In this document: piece by piece, positions 1 through 6,032 of the stretch
How positions within the stretch are numbered: the stretch's first letter is position 1
Layout: every line of letters begins with the position of its first letter
From: an uncultured Acidaminococcus sp.
GTDB lineage: Bacteria > Bacillota_C > Negativicutes > Acidaminococcales > Acidaminococcaceae
Direction: 5' to 3'
Length of the DNA: 6,288 nucleotides
Assembly (NCBI GenBank): GCA_900314165.1
Contig: OMUE01000162.1
Span: 1 to 6,288, forward strand
Notes under the pieces: generated by a model
The model's database searches: none
Told to the model about the DNA's origin: nothing
The model's input: the letters and a program-made list of their open reading frames with translations, nothing else
Made by a program: the position numbers and the translations under genes

Positions 1-21
1 TGATAAGATTCTACTGTTGAT

Positions 22-97
22 GCTACTGTAGCTCAGCTGGTAGAGCATCTCATTCGTAATGAGAGGGTCGTAGGTTCGAATCCTATCAGTAGCTCCA
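22..97 (+). tRNA. tRNA-Thr (anticodon CGU)
   Basis: Complete cloverleaf. The acceptor stem pairs 22-28 (GCTACTG) with 87-93 (CAGTAGC). The D arm is GCTC 31-34 with GAGC 43-46. The anticodon stem is TCTCA 48-52 with TGAGA 60-64, and the loop TTCGTAA places anticodon CGT at 55-57, reading the Thr codon ACG. The T arm is GTAGG 70-74 with CCTAT 82-86 (one G-U pair) around TTCGAAT. The discriminator is T94 and the CCA end is encoded at 95-97. The gene is intact, although an integrase gene follows its 3' end, as expected when an element restores the tRNA end on insertion. Confidence 0.97.
75..97 (+). other. Predicted attachment site (attL) in the tRNA-Thr 3' end
   Basis: Tyrosine integrases commonly recombine within the T-loop and 3' end of tRNA genes, and here a convergent integrase gene is the first gene after the tRNA. 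The T loop to CCA end is therefore the likely crossover segment. I looked for a second copy of this 3' sequence elsewhere in the window, which would mark attR, and found none, so the exact core is an inference. Confidence 0.5.
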
Positions 98-112
98 TTA
101 AAAACCTAGTCT

Positions 113-149
113 CCATGCGGCTTTGCGGGCCGCATGGGGTATTTTTTTT
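113..149 (+). terminator. Rho-independent terminator of tRNA-Thr
   Basis: A perfect 9-bp stem pairs CCATGCGGC (113-121) with GCCGCATGG (129-137) around a 7-nt loop. GGTA and a run of eight T (142-149) follow. It lies 15 nt past the tRNA CCA end and should end the tRNA transcript. If the left junction is within the tRNA 3' end, this terminator arrived with the element. Confidence 0.88.
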
Positions 150-188
150 GCTTATATAATTTTGCTCAAAACCGGCGTTTTTGCACCA

Positions 189-241
189 TTTTGGTACCAA
201 AAATTAGGCCAAAAAAAGTACAAAAAATATTGGGTAAAAAA
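189..241. repeat. Palindrome plus four A-tracts beside the presumed attL
   Basis: A perfect 14-bp palindrome TTTTGGTACCAAAA lies at 189-202. A-tracts of five to seven bases lie at 199-203, 211-217, 222-227 and 236-241, each preceded by a short G/C/T motif (TACC, GGCC, GTAC, GGGT). Their centres are about 10 to 14 bp apart, close to helical phasing, so the DNA may be intrinsically bent. Integrase arm-type sites or an accessory-protein site would be expected in this position. The last tract also supplies the T-run of the integrase terminator on the other strand. Confidence 0.4.
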
Positions 242-272
242 CTGGACAGAACGCTATTCTCAGGCGTCCTGT
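236..272 (-). terminator. Rho-independent terminator of the integrase operon
   Basis: Read on the - strand, ACAGGACGC (272-264) pairs with GCGTTCTGT (254-246), nine pairs including one G-U, around a 9-nt loop. CCAG and a run of six T follow (A-run at 236-241 on the + strand). It begins 14 nt after the integrase stop codon, which fits the end of the leftward operon. Confidence 0.82.
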
Positions 273-286
273 AAGCCATTTTCTAT

Positions 287-1708
287 TTACTCGTACAGGT
301 GCAAAACTGCGGTAATATCTGTCGTAATTTCATCAAATGGATGCGCATAAACCCTCATGACCATTTCGGTCGTCGTATGCCCGGCTAATTTTGCAATCTC
401 TGGAAGAGGTATGTTCTTATTGGCCAGGTTTGAAATGAAGGTATGCCGCGCATAATGGGAAGTAATGGGTTCTGCGAAACCCAATTTTTGCGATACTTCC
501 TTAAAACAACGGTTTGTGAAGTTCTTCAACTCGATCGGAGCGGTCCCAATCTTGTTTTCTACCACCCATTGGCTCTTTCCTGCGGCTTTAGCGTGCTTAA
601 GAAGGGAAACGAGATATCTGCTATGGAAGGGAACAATACGGACGCTCTCAGGGGTTTTTGGCGCTTTTAAACCATACTTCCCTGAAGGGGTCAGCCCCCA
701 TGAATGATTCACATGGACCAGCCCAGTGGCTTCATCGATCAGTTCGATATCTTTCCACTGCAGGGCTAGCAGTTCACCTTCCCGCAAGCCCGTATAGAAG
801 ATCAGATACATCGCATGCTCAACGCGACTGCCCTTGAAATAGGCCAGGAACCTTTTTACCTGGTCCTGTGTCAGGGGCCGCTTTTGTTTTGGCCGGTGCT
901 GCTTATGAGGCAGGATCAGCTTCAGGTAGTAATTTTCAGGAATTAAGTCCAAGGCATACAGCCGTTCGCAGGTCATTTTAAGTATGACCTTTGTCTTTTG
1001 TACGTTGCTGCCCATGCTGTCCAGGAATCGCTGCAGCATTCCCTTGGAAAGAGAAGAGATGGGAACCTGACCAAATACTGGGCGAAAATGCTTCTTTATA
1101 ATGTTGAGGTAGTCGGATCTTGTTTTTTCGGCCATTTCCCGATTGGCTTCAAAATCATAGCAGAAGTCATAGTAGGTTTGCTTTGCAGGCTCTGCTTTCG
1201 TACTACGAGCAGCTGCTGGCTGAACCTTCATACCAGCGATAGAAGCCTTATTTCTGAACACACCACGTTTTCTTTGGCTGATCAGCTTCTTGCGTGCCTT
1301 TTCGGCAGCCTCCCTGGAAGAATACCCTTCGCCAGAGTAGAGAACTTCAGTTCCATCCGGGGCATAGCATAAAGGAAACCCACGGATATAGAAATAAACC
1401 TTGCCACCTTTGACAGTGACCTTAGCGATCTTCCCGACGGTATCCGGAATCGGAAATCTCTTCATTAGATCATCCCCTCCGGCATCGAACGGAAGATTGC
1501 AGTCAATCATAAATTTAGTATACACGTTCGGATAGCATTCGGCAATGAAGTCTGCAGCTTGGGCTGAAGTAAGCAGCAGCCTGCCATTAGCCATCTGGGT
1601 ATCCGGAGTTAAAGCGGTTAACGCCAATTTGTTCCGGATGGTCTGGGGCGTGACCCCCAGATATTTCGCCAATTCGGTTGTCGTAAAAGCTTTTGCCAGT
1701 TGGGGCAT
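287..1708 (-). CDS. Tyrosine recombinase/integrase with N-terminal helix-turn-helix
   Basis: 473-aa site-specific recombinase expected to insert and excise the element at the adjacent tRNA-Thr. Residues 8-55 look like a MerR/excisionase-type helix-turn-helix (TTTELAKYLGVTPQTIRNK). Residues about 95-150 resemble a basic arm-binding region, and 180-265 an all-helical core-binding (SAM-like) domain. The C-terminal catalytic domain carries the full set: R309 in TGLREGELLALQW, probable K351 in PKTPES, H418 and R421 in SHYARHTF, H444 in LAGH and nucleophile Y454 in RVYAH. The protein is longer than a typical phage integrase of about 380 aa because of the N-terminal domain. The start is fixed by an in-frame TGA three codons upstream. 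The ribosome site is modest (AAGGA about 14 nt away, or AAAGG very close). It is the last gene of the leftward block and faces the tRNA. Confidence 0.95.
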   Translation of the reverse strand: MPQLAKAFTTTELAKYLGVTPQTIRNKLALTALTPDTQMANGRLLLTSAQAADFIAECYPNVYTKFMIDCNLPFDAGGDDLMKRFPIPDTVGKIAKVTVKGGKVYFYIRGFPLCYAPDGTEVLYSGEGYSSREAAEKARKKLISQRKRGVFRNKASIAGMKVQPAAARSTKAEPAKQTYYDFCYDFEANREMAEKTRSDYLNIIKKHFRPVFGQVPISSLSKGMLQRFLDSMGSNVQKTKVILKMTCERLYALDLIPENYYLKLILPHKQHRPKQKRPLTQDQVKRFLAYFKGSRVEHAMYLIFYTGLREGELLALQWKDIELIDEATGLVHVNHSWGLTPSGKYGLKAPKTPESVRIVPFHSRYLVSLLKHAKAAGKSQWVVENKIGTAPIELKNFTNRCFKEVSQKLGFAEPITSHYARHTFISNLANKNIPLPEIAKLAGHTTTEMVMRVYAHPFDEITTDITAVLHLYE

Positions 1709-1749
1709 AGCCTTTCATTCTTTCCTTGATGAGTTCGGACGTAAAAAAT

Positions 1750-1835
1750 TCACACCTCCTTTATGGAAGGGCCCATCAAGCCCTTCAGCATGGGCTCTAC
1801 CATGCCTACGTCCTATTATTTTCACAGTTGCACAT
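1750..1835 (-). promoter_or_regulatory. Integrase leader: two tiny reading frames and alternative hairpins
   Basis: On the - strand, AAAGGTGG precedes an ATG at 1835 that opens a 9-codon frame (MCNCENNRT) ending at 1806. An ATG at 1803 opens a 17-codon frame (MVEPMLKGLMGPSIKEV) whose end lies in a strong Shine-Dalgarno sequence (AAAGGAGG, CCTCCTTT at 1755-1762). Two inverted repeats overlap these frames: GCATGG/CCATGC (1788-1793 with 1800-1805) and AAGGGC/GCCCTT (1767-1772 with 1780-1785). The bases at 1767-1770 could instead pair with 1758-1761 and hide the Shine-Dalgarno sequence. This arrangement resembles a translation-coupled or attenuation leader for the integrase. Whether the frames are translated is unknown. 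Confidence 0.4.
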
Positions 1836-1858
1836 CACCACCTTTGAATTGATTTTTT

Positions 1859-1887
1859 AGAGTAGGGGAATTAAGAAATTAATTCAA
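1859..1887 (-). promoter_or_regulatory. Weak candidate promoter for the integrase
   Basis: On the - strand, TTGAAT (1887-1882) and TACTCT (1864-1859) are spaced by exactly 17 nt, just past the end of the 104-aa gene and upstream of the leader. The -35 matches consensus at four of six positions and the -10 at three. A 7-bp inverted repeat GAATTAA/TTAATTC (1868-1885) lies between them and could serve as an operator. Confidence 0.25.
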
Positions 1888-2185
1888 ACCAGTTATATTT
1901 GTAGGTGGGATTTTTAATATCACTAACAGACCAGCGGCGAAAATCAGCCACTTTTTGTTTGCCATAAGCCAAAGCTTCTTCGTAGGTGTCGGCGAATCTG
2001 GCTTCGTACCGCATATCTTTGTTGTAGGGTAAAAAAGTGTTTAAAAAAACTCTGTAGAAATCGTCTTCATTTTTGTAGATTCCGTAACCTTGGTATGCAA
2101 CTACTACGATGACAGGACGTTTCTTGTTAGAATCCTTTGCTTTGCTAGTTACTTCTTTATCTTTAACTGCATCAAAACTATTCAT
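1871..2185 (-). CDS. Hypothetical small protein of the element (104 aa)
   Basis: I do not recognise this protein. It has a charged, lysine-rich N-terminal tail (residues 1-24), a strongly hydrophobic strand (VIVVVAYQGYGIY, about 25-37) and an acidic, aromatic segment. A likely helix follows at about 68-83 (TYEEALAYGKQKVADF), and the C-terminus is rich in Trp, Tyr and Asn. This suggests a small soluble alpha/beta fold. The start has a good ribosome site, GGAGG 7 nt upstream (2193-2197). It sits 58 bp after the 226-aa gene. A small hairpin, CCTGAC/GCCAGG (2213-2218 with 2225-2230), lies in that gap. Small genes just before an integrase often encode recombination directionality factors, but no helix-turn-helix is apparent, so that role is only positional. 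Confidence 0.8.
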   Translation of the reverse strand: MNSFDAVKDKEVTSKAKDSNKKRPVIVVVAYQGYGIYKNEDDFYRVFLNTFLPYNKDMRYEARFADTYEEALAYGKQKVADFRRWSVSDIKNPTYKYNWFELIS

Positions 2186-2243
2186 GATTTTTCCTCCATT
2201 CGTCTAGATGTTCCTGACCTTCAGGCCAGGACGCTACTACAGT

Positions 2244-2924
2244 TTAAAATAAGCCGTATTCCCGAAATTTTTTCATTGTATCAGGCACTACCCTATCTTC
2301 TTCTCGCTTTAGATAATCAGGGTCAATAAATACCTCTCCCAACTTCAGCGGAGCTGATGGACATGGTACCCGATATTGTTGTGCAGAATATCTGGCATAG
2401 AACCGGTGAACATAGCACTGATAAGCGAATCGCTCAGCCTCCTCTGCAGGCGCTAGGGATACCCTGGCTGCCTTCCCATAAAAATAATTGGGGTTCTTGA
2501 GAAGAGAAAGCATTACGCCCGTTTTTTCGGCTCTGGTAAACGTATATCCATTGGCGAAGGTAATGATCCAGAAACCATTTTCTGCTGAAGGCGTCCCCCA
2601 CAGCTGCTGGTTCGGTACGTAAGCGCTTCTGCTTTCAGACGGGCTTACACTTTGCGTAATGGCGGTCTTATGCCTCTTGATTTCCGCACTGTTCTCTATA
2701 ACGTAAGCACCAATTCCGGGCAGTTCCATGGGAATTAATTTATATTTGCTTGCAATCATGTTGTAGTATTGGTAGCTAAGAGCGTCAGCCTCAGCAAGGG
2801 AAGGAACTGCGAACACGATGCAAGCCCACATCGGTGCGTGGTAGATATGTTGATAAGCAATGTGATCGCTGATAGCTACAGCGGTGCTGACTAGGGTTGT
2901 AATGACAAAGAACATGGAATCCAT
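2244..2924 (-). CDS. Hypothetical protein of the element (226 aa)
   Basis: I do not recognise this family. The N-terminal 45 residues are mostly hydrophobic (VITTLVSTAVAIS at 7-19 and ACIVFAVPS at 34-42) but are broken by DH at 20-21 and several His and Tyr, so a true membrane segment or signal peptide is uncertain. The middle (76-110) is polar and Ser-rich. Residues 116-150 contain a compact segment with GFWIITFANGYTFTRAEKTG. The 160-185 helix is unusually rich in Tyr and Phe, and the C-terminus is charged. A strong ribosome site, GGAGG 8 nt upstream (2933-2937), supports the start. The gene follows the ATPase gene by 29 bp, so the two are very probably co-transcribed, which suggests a partner role in replication or maintenance of the element. 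Confidence 0.85.
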   Translation of the reverse strand: MDSMFFVITTLVSTAVAISDHIAYQHIYHAPMWACIVFAVPSLAEADALSYQYYNMIASKYKLIPMELPGIGAYVIENSAEIKRHKTAITQSVSPSESRSAYVPNQQLWGTPSAENGFWIITFANGYTFTRAEKTGVMLSLLKNPNYFYGKAARVSLAPAEEAERFAYQCYVHRFYARYSAQQYRVPCPSAPLKLGEVFIDPDYLKREEDRVVPDTMKKFREYGLF

Positions 2925-2953
2925 AATTTTATCCTCCTTACTTTACAAGTTAT

Positions 2954-5137
2954 TTATTCCTGTTGACCGTCAGTTTCGACCAATTTCTTTATATTTGCCC
3001 AGCGAAGACAAAGGACGCTGAGCATTGTTCCATTCAGCTTGATCCTTTTTAAAGGCTTGGCTTTATGGTCTTTCTGAGGGTAGCCCTCACTCAGGTCTCG
3101 ATCAATTAAGGCACTGTAGAGGTCTTGTTGGCTTATGACAAATGCCTGACCGGCATCCTTGTAATACCGTACGACTTCCTTGTAGATAGCCTGGGGATCG
3201 AGAATGAGAAAGTTGCTCTCATCCTGCCAGTAGCCTACCGATTCAGATCCGGTTTCGTATTCTTTGCGAGAATTCGAAATGTGTAAGCGGCCAGTTGTTA
3301 CTAGCTGTGTTACAGCACTGGCAAACAGCAGGACTGGATCTCCGGCAGAATTCCTGAGCTGGTTCTGCTTCATTACCTTTTGTAATGTTGCAATCCAAGC
3401 TTCATAGAGGACTTCTATCTGCTCGGAAGGCCCTAATACTTCACTCCAGAAATCCAGGACGAAACGGGCTGTAAGGGCAAGCTGGGTGTAGATCTCTGCC
3501 TGACGATAGAACTTTAACGTCAGGAAAGGCACCTTACGTTCACGGATGGCATAGATGATTCCGGGCGCATGTTCTTCTACATAGGAGATGAAGAGTGCCA
3601 AGTAGTTTTCCAGGAAATTTGGCTTTTGCGCTGCGGCTGCCTCGGATTTTTTCTTCTGAAACTTCGCCAGTTCCTGGTTGTCGATAGTCTGGCCATCGAT
3701 TACAAGACCAAGGTTACGAAGGCGGGAAGACTGGGGCAGGACATCTAATGTGGATTCAGCAGTGACAACAAGTCCTAACCTCATGGCAGTTCTTTCTTCA
3801 TCCTTACCACCATTGGTAGACTTTACCCGACCGGCCGTATCACCGATTTCTCTGATGATCCGTTCCAGCTTCTCCACGGAGAGTTTGTCGGAAGCATTAT
3901 TCAGGTCATCCAGGACTGCTGTACTGTCGTAGGCCCGCTCCAGAGAAAGCTCAATTCCGCGCATCGTACTTTGGAAATTTACAACATCCTTGTTATCGAA
4001 CGCTAAGAAGAGCAGTTTTGCCAGAGCTGTCTTCCTGCTGCCGGTAGGACCAAGGATATCCATGATGTATTGAATCGGCATTCCAGCTTCCTGGAAAAGA
4101 CCGGCTAAATACGCTGCATGGAGGTGTAAAAACAAGGGTACCATGAGTTCAGGCACAGCGATGGAAAAAATTTCCTTCATAAAGTTAATCGTAGCTTGAT
4201 GGCTGAAGGAATCCAGGGCCGGCAGAATACGATTGCTGCAGCAGTCTTTATCTCTTCCGGAGACATATCTGAATTTCCCTTCATCTTCCTTTTGCCAACC
4301 AGGAACTTCGTAGCGTGTCTTCATGCCTTTATCAGACATATGCATTTCGAAAGCTTCACTGATGTACTCGCCAAGAAGATTTTTAGCATTAGGACTGGAA
4401 GTCACATAGAATTCGGGATGGGTTTCCCGGAGGGTGTCCAGCAGTTTGCTGATTTCCCCCAGCTCAAATTCCTTAGTGGCTTCAGCTTTCCGTCCTTTGA
4501 TGACAGCTTCGACCATTGTTTTGCTGGAATGTCTTTGTACGACCTTCACCATCCCTGTGAACTTTACGATAAAGTTTGCGATGGAGATTGGCTTATCTTT
4601 CCCGCAGCAGCAGAGAAATCCGTGATTGTTCACGAAGAACTTGCTGTCAGCTTCAAGACCCAGGCGCACATTGGAAATTGATATATTGTAAAGAGGAGGG
4701 GGATTATGCCACATATTATTCAGCCAGGAGGTTTGAGGGGAGAGCAGATACGTTTCTTTATACTCCTTCTTAGGAATCGGAGTATATTTAACGGCAGCAG
4801 GAGGGACGCTGACAACTTCTCCGGGGCTTTGTTGCAGGGGGGAACGATTAACTCCGCTATCAAATAAGGAATCACTCGTTCTGCAATATTGCTGGATATT
4901 GTTTTCAATCTTGATGATCTTCCCTGTACTAGACTTAGGAGGGCTCGTATAGTTGTTCAGTGGAATAGGTGTGATATGCTTCAGCCGTGCATAATCGGGT
5001 TCGGCCATGCTGGCATAGTAGGCAATATCTTGATAGGGTCTAATTTCACCATAGCCACCAGTAAAGTGGCTGACAGTCTTACTGGTGGGAATCACCTGGG
5101 GAGTGACTTCAACTACAGCATCTTTAGTGTGTTTCAT
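2954..5137 (-). CDS. DUF927-like P-loop ATPase / replicative helicase
   Basis: 727-aa protein, probably the replication helicase of the element. The central ATPase has a P-loop GPTGSRKT at 363-370, with R368 where the classical motif has Gly, and a Walker B strand TAVLDDL at 406-412 (D410, D411). It also has a sensor-like LVVTAES (456-462) and an arginine-finger candidate in SSRLRN (470-475). The order and spacing resemble the DUF927 helicase domain found in plasmids, phages and integrative elements, often joined to primases. No primase domain is visible here. Residues 1-150 are low-complexity and Pro/Ser-rich. Residues 165-345 contain a Cys cluster (CCCG, 176-179) and a basic/aromatic stretch. 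The C-terminal 80 residues are basic and may be a DNA-binding winged helix. The start has GGAGG 7 nt upstream (5145-5149). It is the first gene of the leftward operon. The family assignment rests on motif pattern only. Confidence 0.85.
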   Translation of the reverse strand: MKHTKDAVVEVTPQVIPTSKTVSHFTGGYGEIRPYQDIAYYASMAEPDYARLKHITPIPLNNYTSPPKSSTGKIIKIENNIQQYCRTSDSLFDSGVNRSPLQQSPGEVVSVPPAAVKYTPIPKKEYKETYLLSPQTSWLNNMWHNPPPLYNISISNVRLGLEADSKFFVNNHGFLCCCGKDKPISIANFIVKFTGMVKVVQRHSSKTMVEAVIKGRKAEATKEFELGEISKLLDTLRETHPEFYVTSSPNAKNLLGEYISEAFEMHMSDKGMKTRYEVPGWQKEDEGKFRYVSGRDKDCCSNRILPALDSFSHQATINFMKEIFSIAVPELMVPLFLHLHAAYLAGLFQEAGMPIQYIMDILGPTGSRKTALAKLLFLAFDNKDVVNFQSTMRGIELSLERAYDSTAVLDDLNNASDKLSVEKLERIIREIGDTAGRVKSTNGGKDEERTAMRLGLVVTAESTLDVLPQSSRLRNLGLVIDGQTIDNQELAKFQKKKSEAAAAQKPNFLENYLALFISYVEEHAPGIIYAIRERKVPFLTLKFYRQAEIYTQLALTARFVLDFWSEVLGPSEQIEVLYEAWIATLQKVMKQNQLRNSAGDPVLLFASAVTQLVTTGRLHISNSRKEYETGSESVGYWQDESNFLILDPQAIYKEVVRYYKDAGQAFVISQQDLYSALIDRDLSEGYPQKDHKAKPLKRIKLNGTMLSVLCLRWANIKKLVETDGQQE

Positions 5138-5144
5138 AATAGAA

Positions 5145-5164
5145 CCTCCGGGGGATTTACCCCG
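5145..5164 (-). promoter_or_regulatory. Hairpin abutting the ATPase ribosome binding site
   Basis: On the - strand, CGGGG (5164-5160) pairs with CCCCG (5153-5149) around TAAATC. The last base of the stem is the first G of the Shine-Dalgarno GGAGG, which is 7 nt from the ATG at 5137. Formation of this 5-bp all-GC stem could limit ribosome access and set a low level of the ATPase. Confidence 0.45.
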
Positions 5165-5170
5165 AACAGA

Positions 5171-5202
5171 CTAAGCTGGCTTATAGTATCTGGCCAGTTT
5201 AG
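5171..5202. promoter_or_regulatory. Inverted repeat over the probable ATPase promoter
   Basis: CTAAGCTGGC (5171-5180) and GCCAGTTTAG (5193-5202) are inverted copies matching at nine of ten positions, separated by 12 nt. The spacer read on the - strand contains TACTATAAG, a plausible -10 element for the leftward ATPase operon, though no good -35 is visible. The repeat could be an operator for an autoregulator. As RNA, the one unmatched pair is G-U on the + strand but A-C on the - strand, so it may instead be the first hairpin of a + strand RNA. Confidence 0.4.
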
Positions 5203-5720
5203 AACCACATACGCATGATTTACATTTAATTCTCTGGATTGCCTTCAGAATTTCCGGCAAAACTTGTCCAGCCCCTGCAGTAAGATCAGGCGGGGCTAGC
5301 CCTATCGGAAATTCAGGTCAGGCTGCCAGCGGGCTTTCCCCTCTGTCTCCAGGGTTTTCCGTAAGACCTGCTGGCTCCTGCAAAGACGATCTAGCCAGTC
5401 AGAGTCTTGGGATTGCCTTGGAAGGCAGATGAGCTGCACCCTGGAATCTCCATCGGGTAGCGTCTCCGCTTTCTTCTAAAGGCCGCCCCATCCTCTGCAG
5501 TTGTGATCAGGATGGTTTGGATTTGGAAGTCCGCCTTGATGCTATCTTTCCGGATATCCTTTCAGCTCCTACAGGCTGCCGTTTGGTTTAATCTCTTTGG
5601 CTCCAGGAAGACTGGCAGATTGAAGGTCTGCCTTTCTGGAGCTTCGGGGATCGTCCCTTCCGTTGCCTGTTGGGGTGGTCAAAGGGAGTGTCGGCTATTT
5701 GGAGCAGCGTTCCTTTGACA

Positions 5721-5752
5721 GTATTTAGTATAGCTGAAATACCTTTCTCTTT
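5721..5752 (+). terminator. AT-rich hairpin with T-rich tail ending the structured region
   Basis: GTATTTAG (5721-5728) pairs with CT-AAATAC (5734-5742, with one bulged G) and is followed by CTTTCTCTTT. The T-rich tail is on the + strand side only, which fits the end of a rightward transcript. The stem is weak because it is AT-rich, so this is tentative. Confidence 0.3.
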
Positions 5753-5787
5753 AGAAAGTCAGCATTTTGGATAATTTAGCGCATTAA

Positions 5788-5982
5788 AGTATAACCAAAA
5801 GCGGCAATAATGTATATGTGCTCGAAATGCGGGTAAACGGGGAAAAGAGAGCGACCAGGGAGGCAGTACCTTTGATCATGGACAAAGTACAATCCACTAT
5901 CGCAGATGACCTTTCTATACATGGTGCTGCAGTGTCAGGCAGCCAAGAACATGGTGAATCTGTGTTAGTGGAGAATGCATAA
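5788..5982 (+). pseudogene. Open coding-like stretch lacking a good start (64 codons)
   Basis: The frame runs from just after a stop codon at 5785-5787 to TAA at 5980-5982 and reads like real protein (for example NNVYVLEMRVNGEKRATREA, then VPLIMDKVQSTIADDLSIHG). In-frame starts are GTG at 5818, giving 54 aa, and ATG at 5827; neither has a ribosome site. Just upstream the sequence ATTAAAGTATAACC would read as a natural N-terminus joined to this frame if one base were added, suggesting a start lost by a small frameshift. A strong hairpin directly after the stop supports a genuine gene end. I do not recognise the product. It may be a decayed chromosomal or element gene. Confidence 0.35.
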
Positions 5983-6018
5983 AAAAAGCCGGTACAGAAC
6001 ATATCCGTTCTGTACCGG
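5981..6018. terminator. Strong hairpin terminator, probably bidirectional
   Basis: CCGGTACAGAAC (5989-6000) pairs perfectly over 12 bp with GTTCTGTACCGG (6007-6018) around ATATCC. Seven A at 5981-5987 give a good T-run for leftward transcription. The rightward side is followed by AACCTTTACTTT, a poorer tail. It closes the small open frame that ends at 5982 and insulates the region from the methyltransferase gene to the right. Confidence 0.7.
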
Positions 6019-6032
6019 AACCTTTACTTTAG

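Larger units (their letters stand above)
5149..5752 (+). ncRNA. Candidate large structured noncoding RNA (or origin region)
   Basis: This stretch of about 600 bp has no convincing protein gene but dense inverted repeats. They include GAATTTCCG/CGGAAATTC (5248-5256 with 5306-5314), AGCCCC/GGGGCT (5270-5275 with 5292-5297) and CAGG..GCCAGC/GCTGGC.CCTG (5319-5330 with 5370-5380). Others are AAGAC/GTCTT (5383-5387 with 5404-5408), CCATCCT/AGGATGG (5488-5494 with 5509-5515) and a nested pair GCTCCAG/CTGGAGC enclosing GGCAGA/TCTGCC (5600-5642). The last is a 10-bp GTCAAAGGGA/TTCCTTTGAC (5678-5687 with 5710-5719). Three stems gain G-U pairs only on the + strand (5171-5202, 5599 with 5643, 5678-5719), which argues for a rightward transcript. 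A + strand -10-like CATAAT at 5135-5140 has a poor -35. The family is not recognised; a replication origin is the main alternative. Confidence 0.45.

Noticed and set aside
1868..1885. GAATTAA/TTAATTC inverted repeat as a terminator of the 104-aa gene
   Set aside because: It overlaps the end of the gene, is entirely AT-rich apart from its end pairs, and has no T-run on the - strand side.
4196..4681. Rightward 161-codon open frame
   Set aside because: It lies entirely opposite the ATPase gene, which has clear motifs and its own ribosome site; this is an antisense shadow.
5563..5606. Short similarity to the tRNA 3' end (AGCTCC, GGCTCCA) as an attR
   Set aside because: Only 6-7 bases match and the T-loop sequence is absent, far short of a tRNA-derived att repeat.
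5503..5718. Rightward 71-codon open frame inside the structured region
   Set aside because: No ribosome site, no recognisable protein features, and it spans several strong hairpins.
5716..5742. Perfect TTGACA (5716-5721) on the + strand as a promoter -35
   Set aside because: No acceptable -10 lies at 16-18 bp (AATACC at 17 bp), and the bases are part of the 10-bp stem 5678-5719 and the following hairpin.
5784..6002. Leftward 72-codon open frame
   Set aside because: Its start lies in the loop of the terminator hairpin, it has no ribosome site, and its low-complexity hydrophobic/Ser/Thr/Pro/Cys-rich product looks like the shadow of the opposite strand.
246..6013. ACAGAACG / CGTTCTGT shared by the hairpins at 246-272 and 5995-6013, considered as element-end repeats
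   Set aside because: Only 8 bp are shared, both lie in the stems of terminator-type hairpins, and the flanks differ, so chance is likely.
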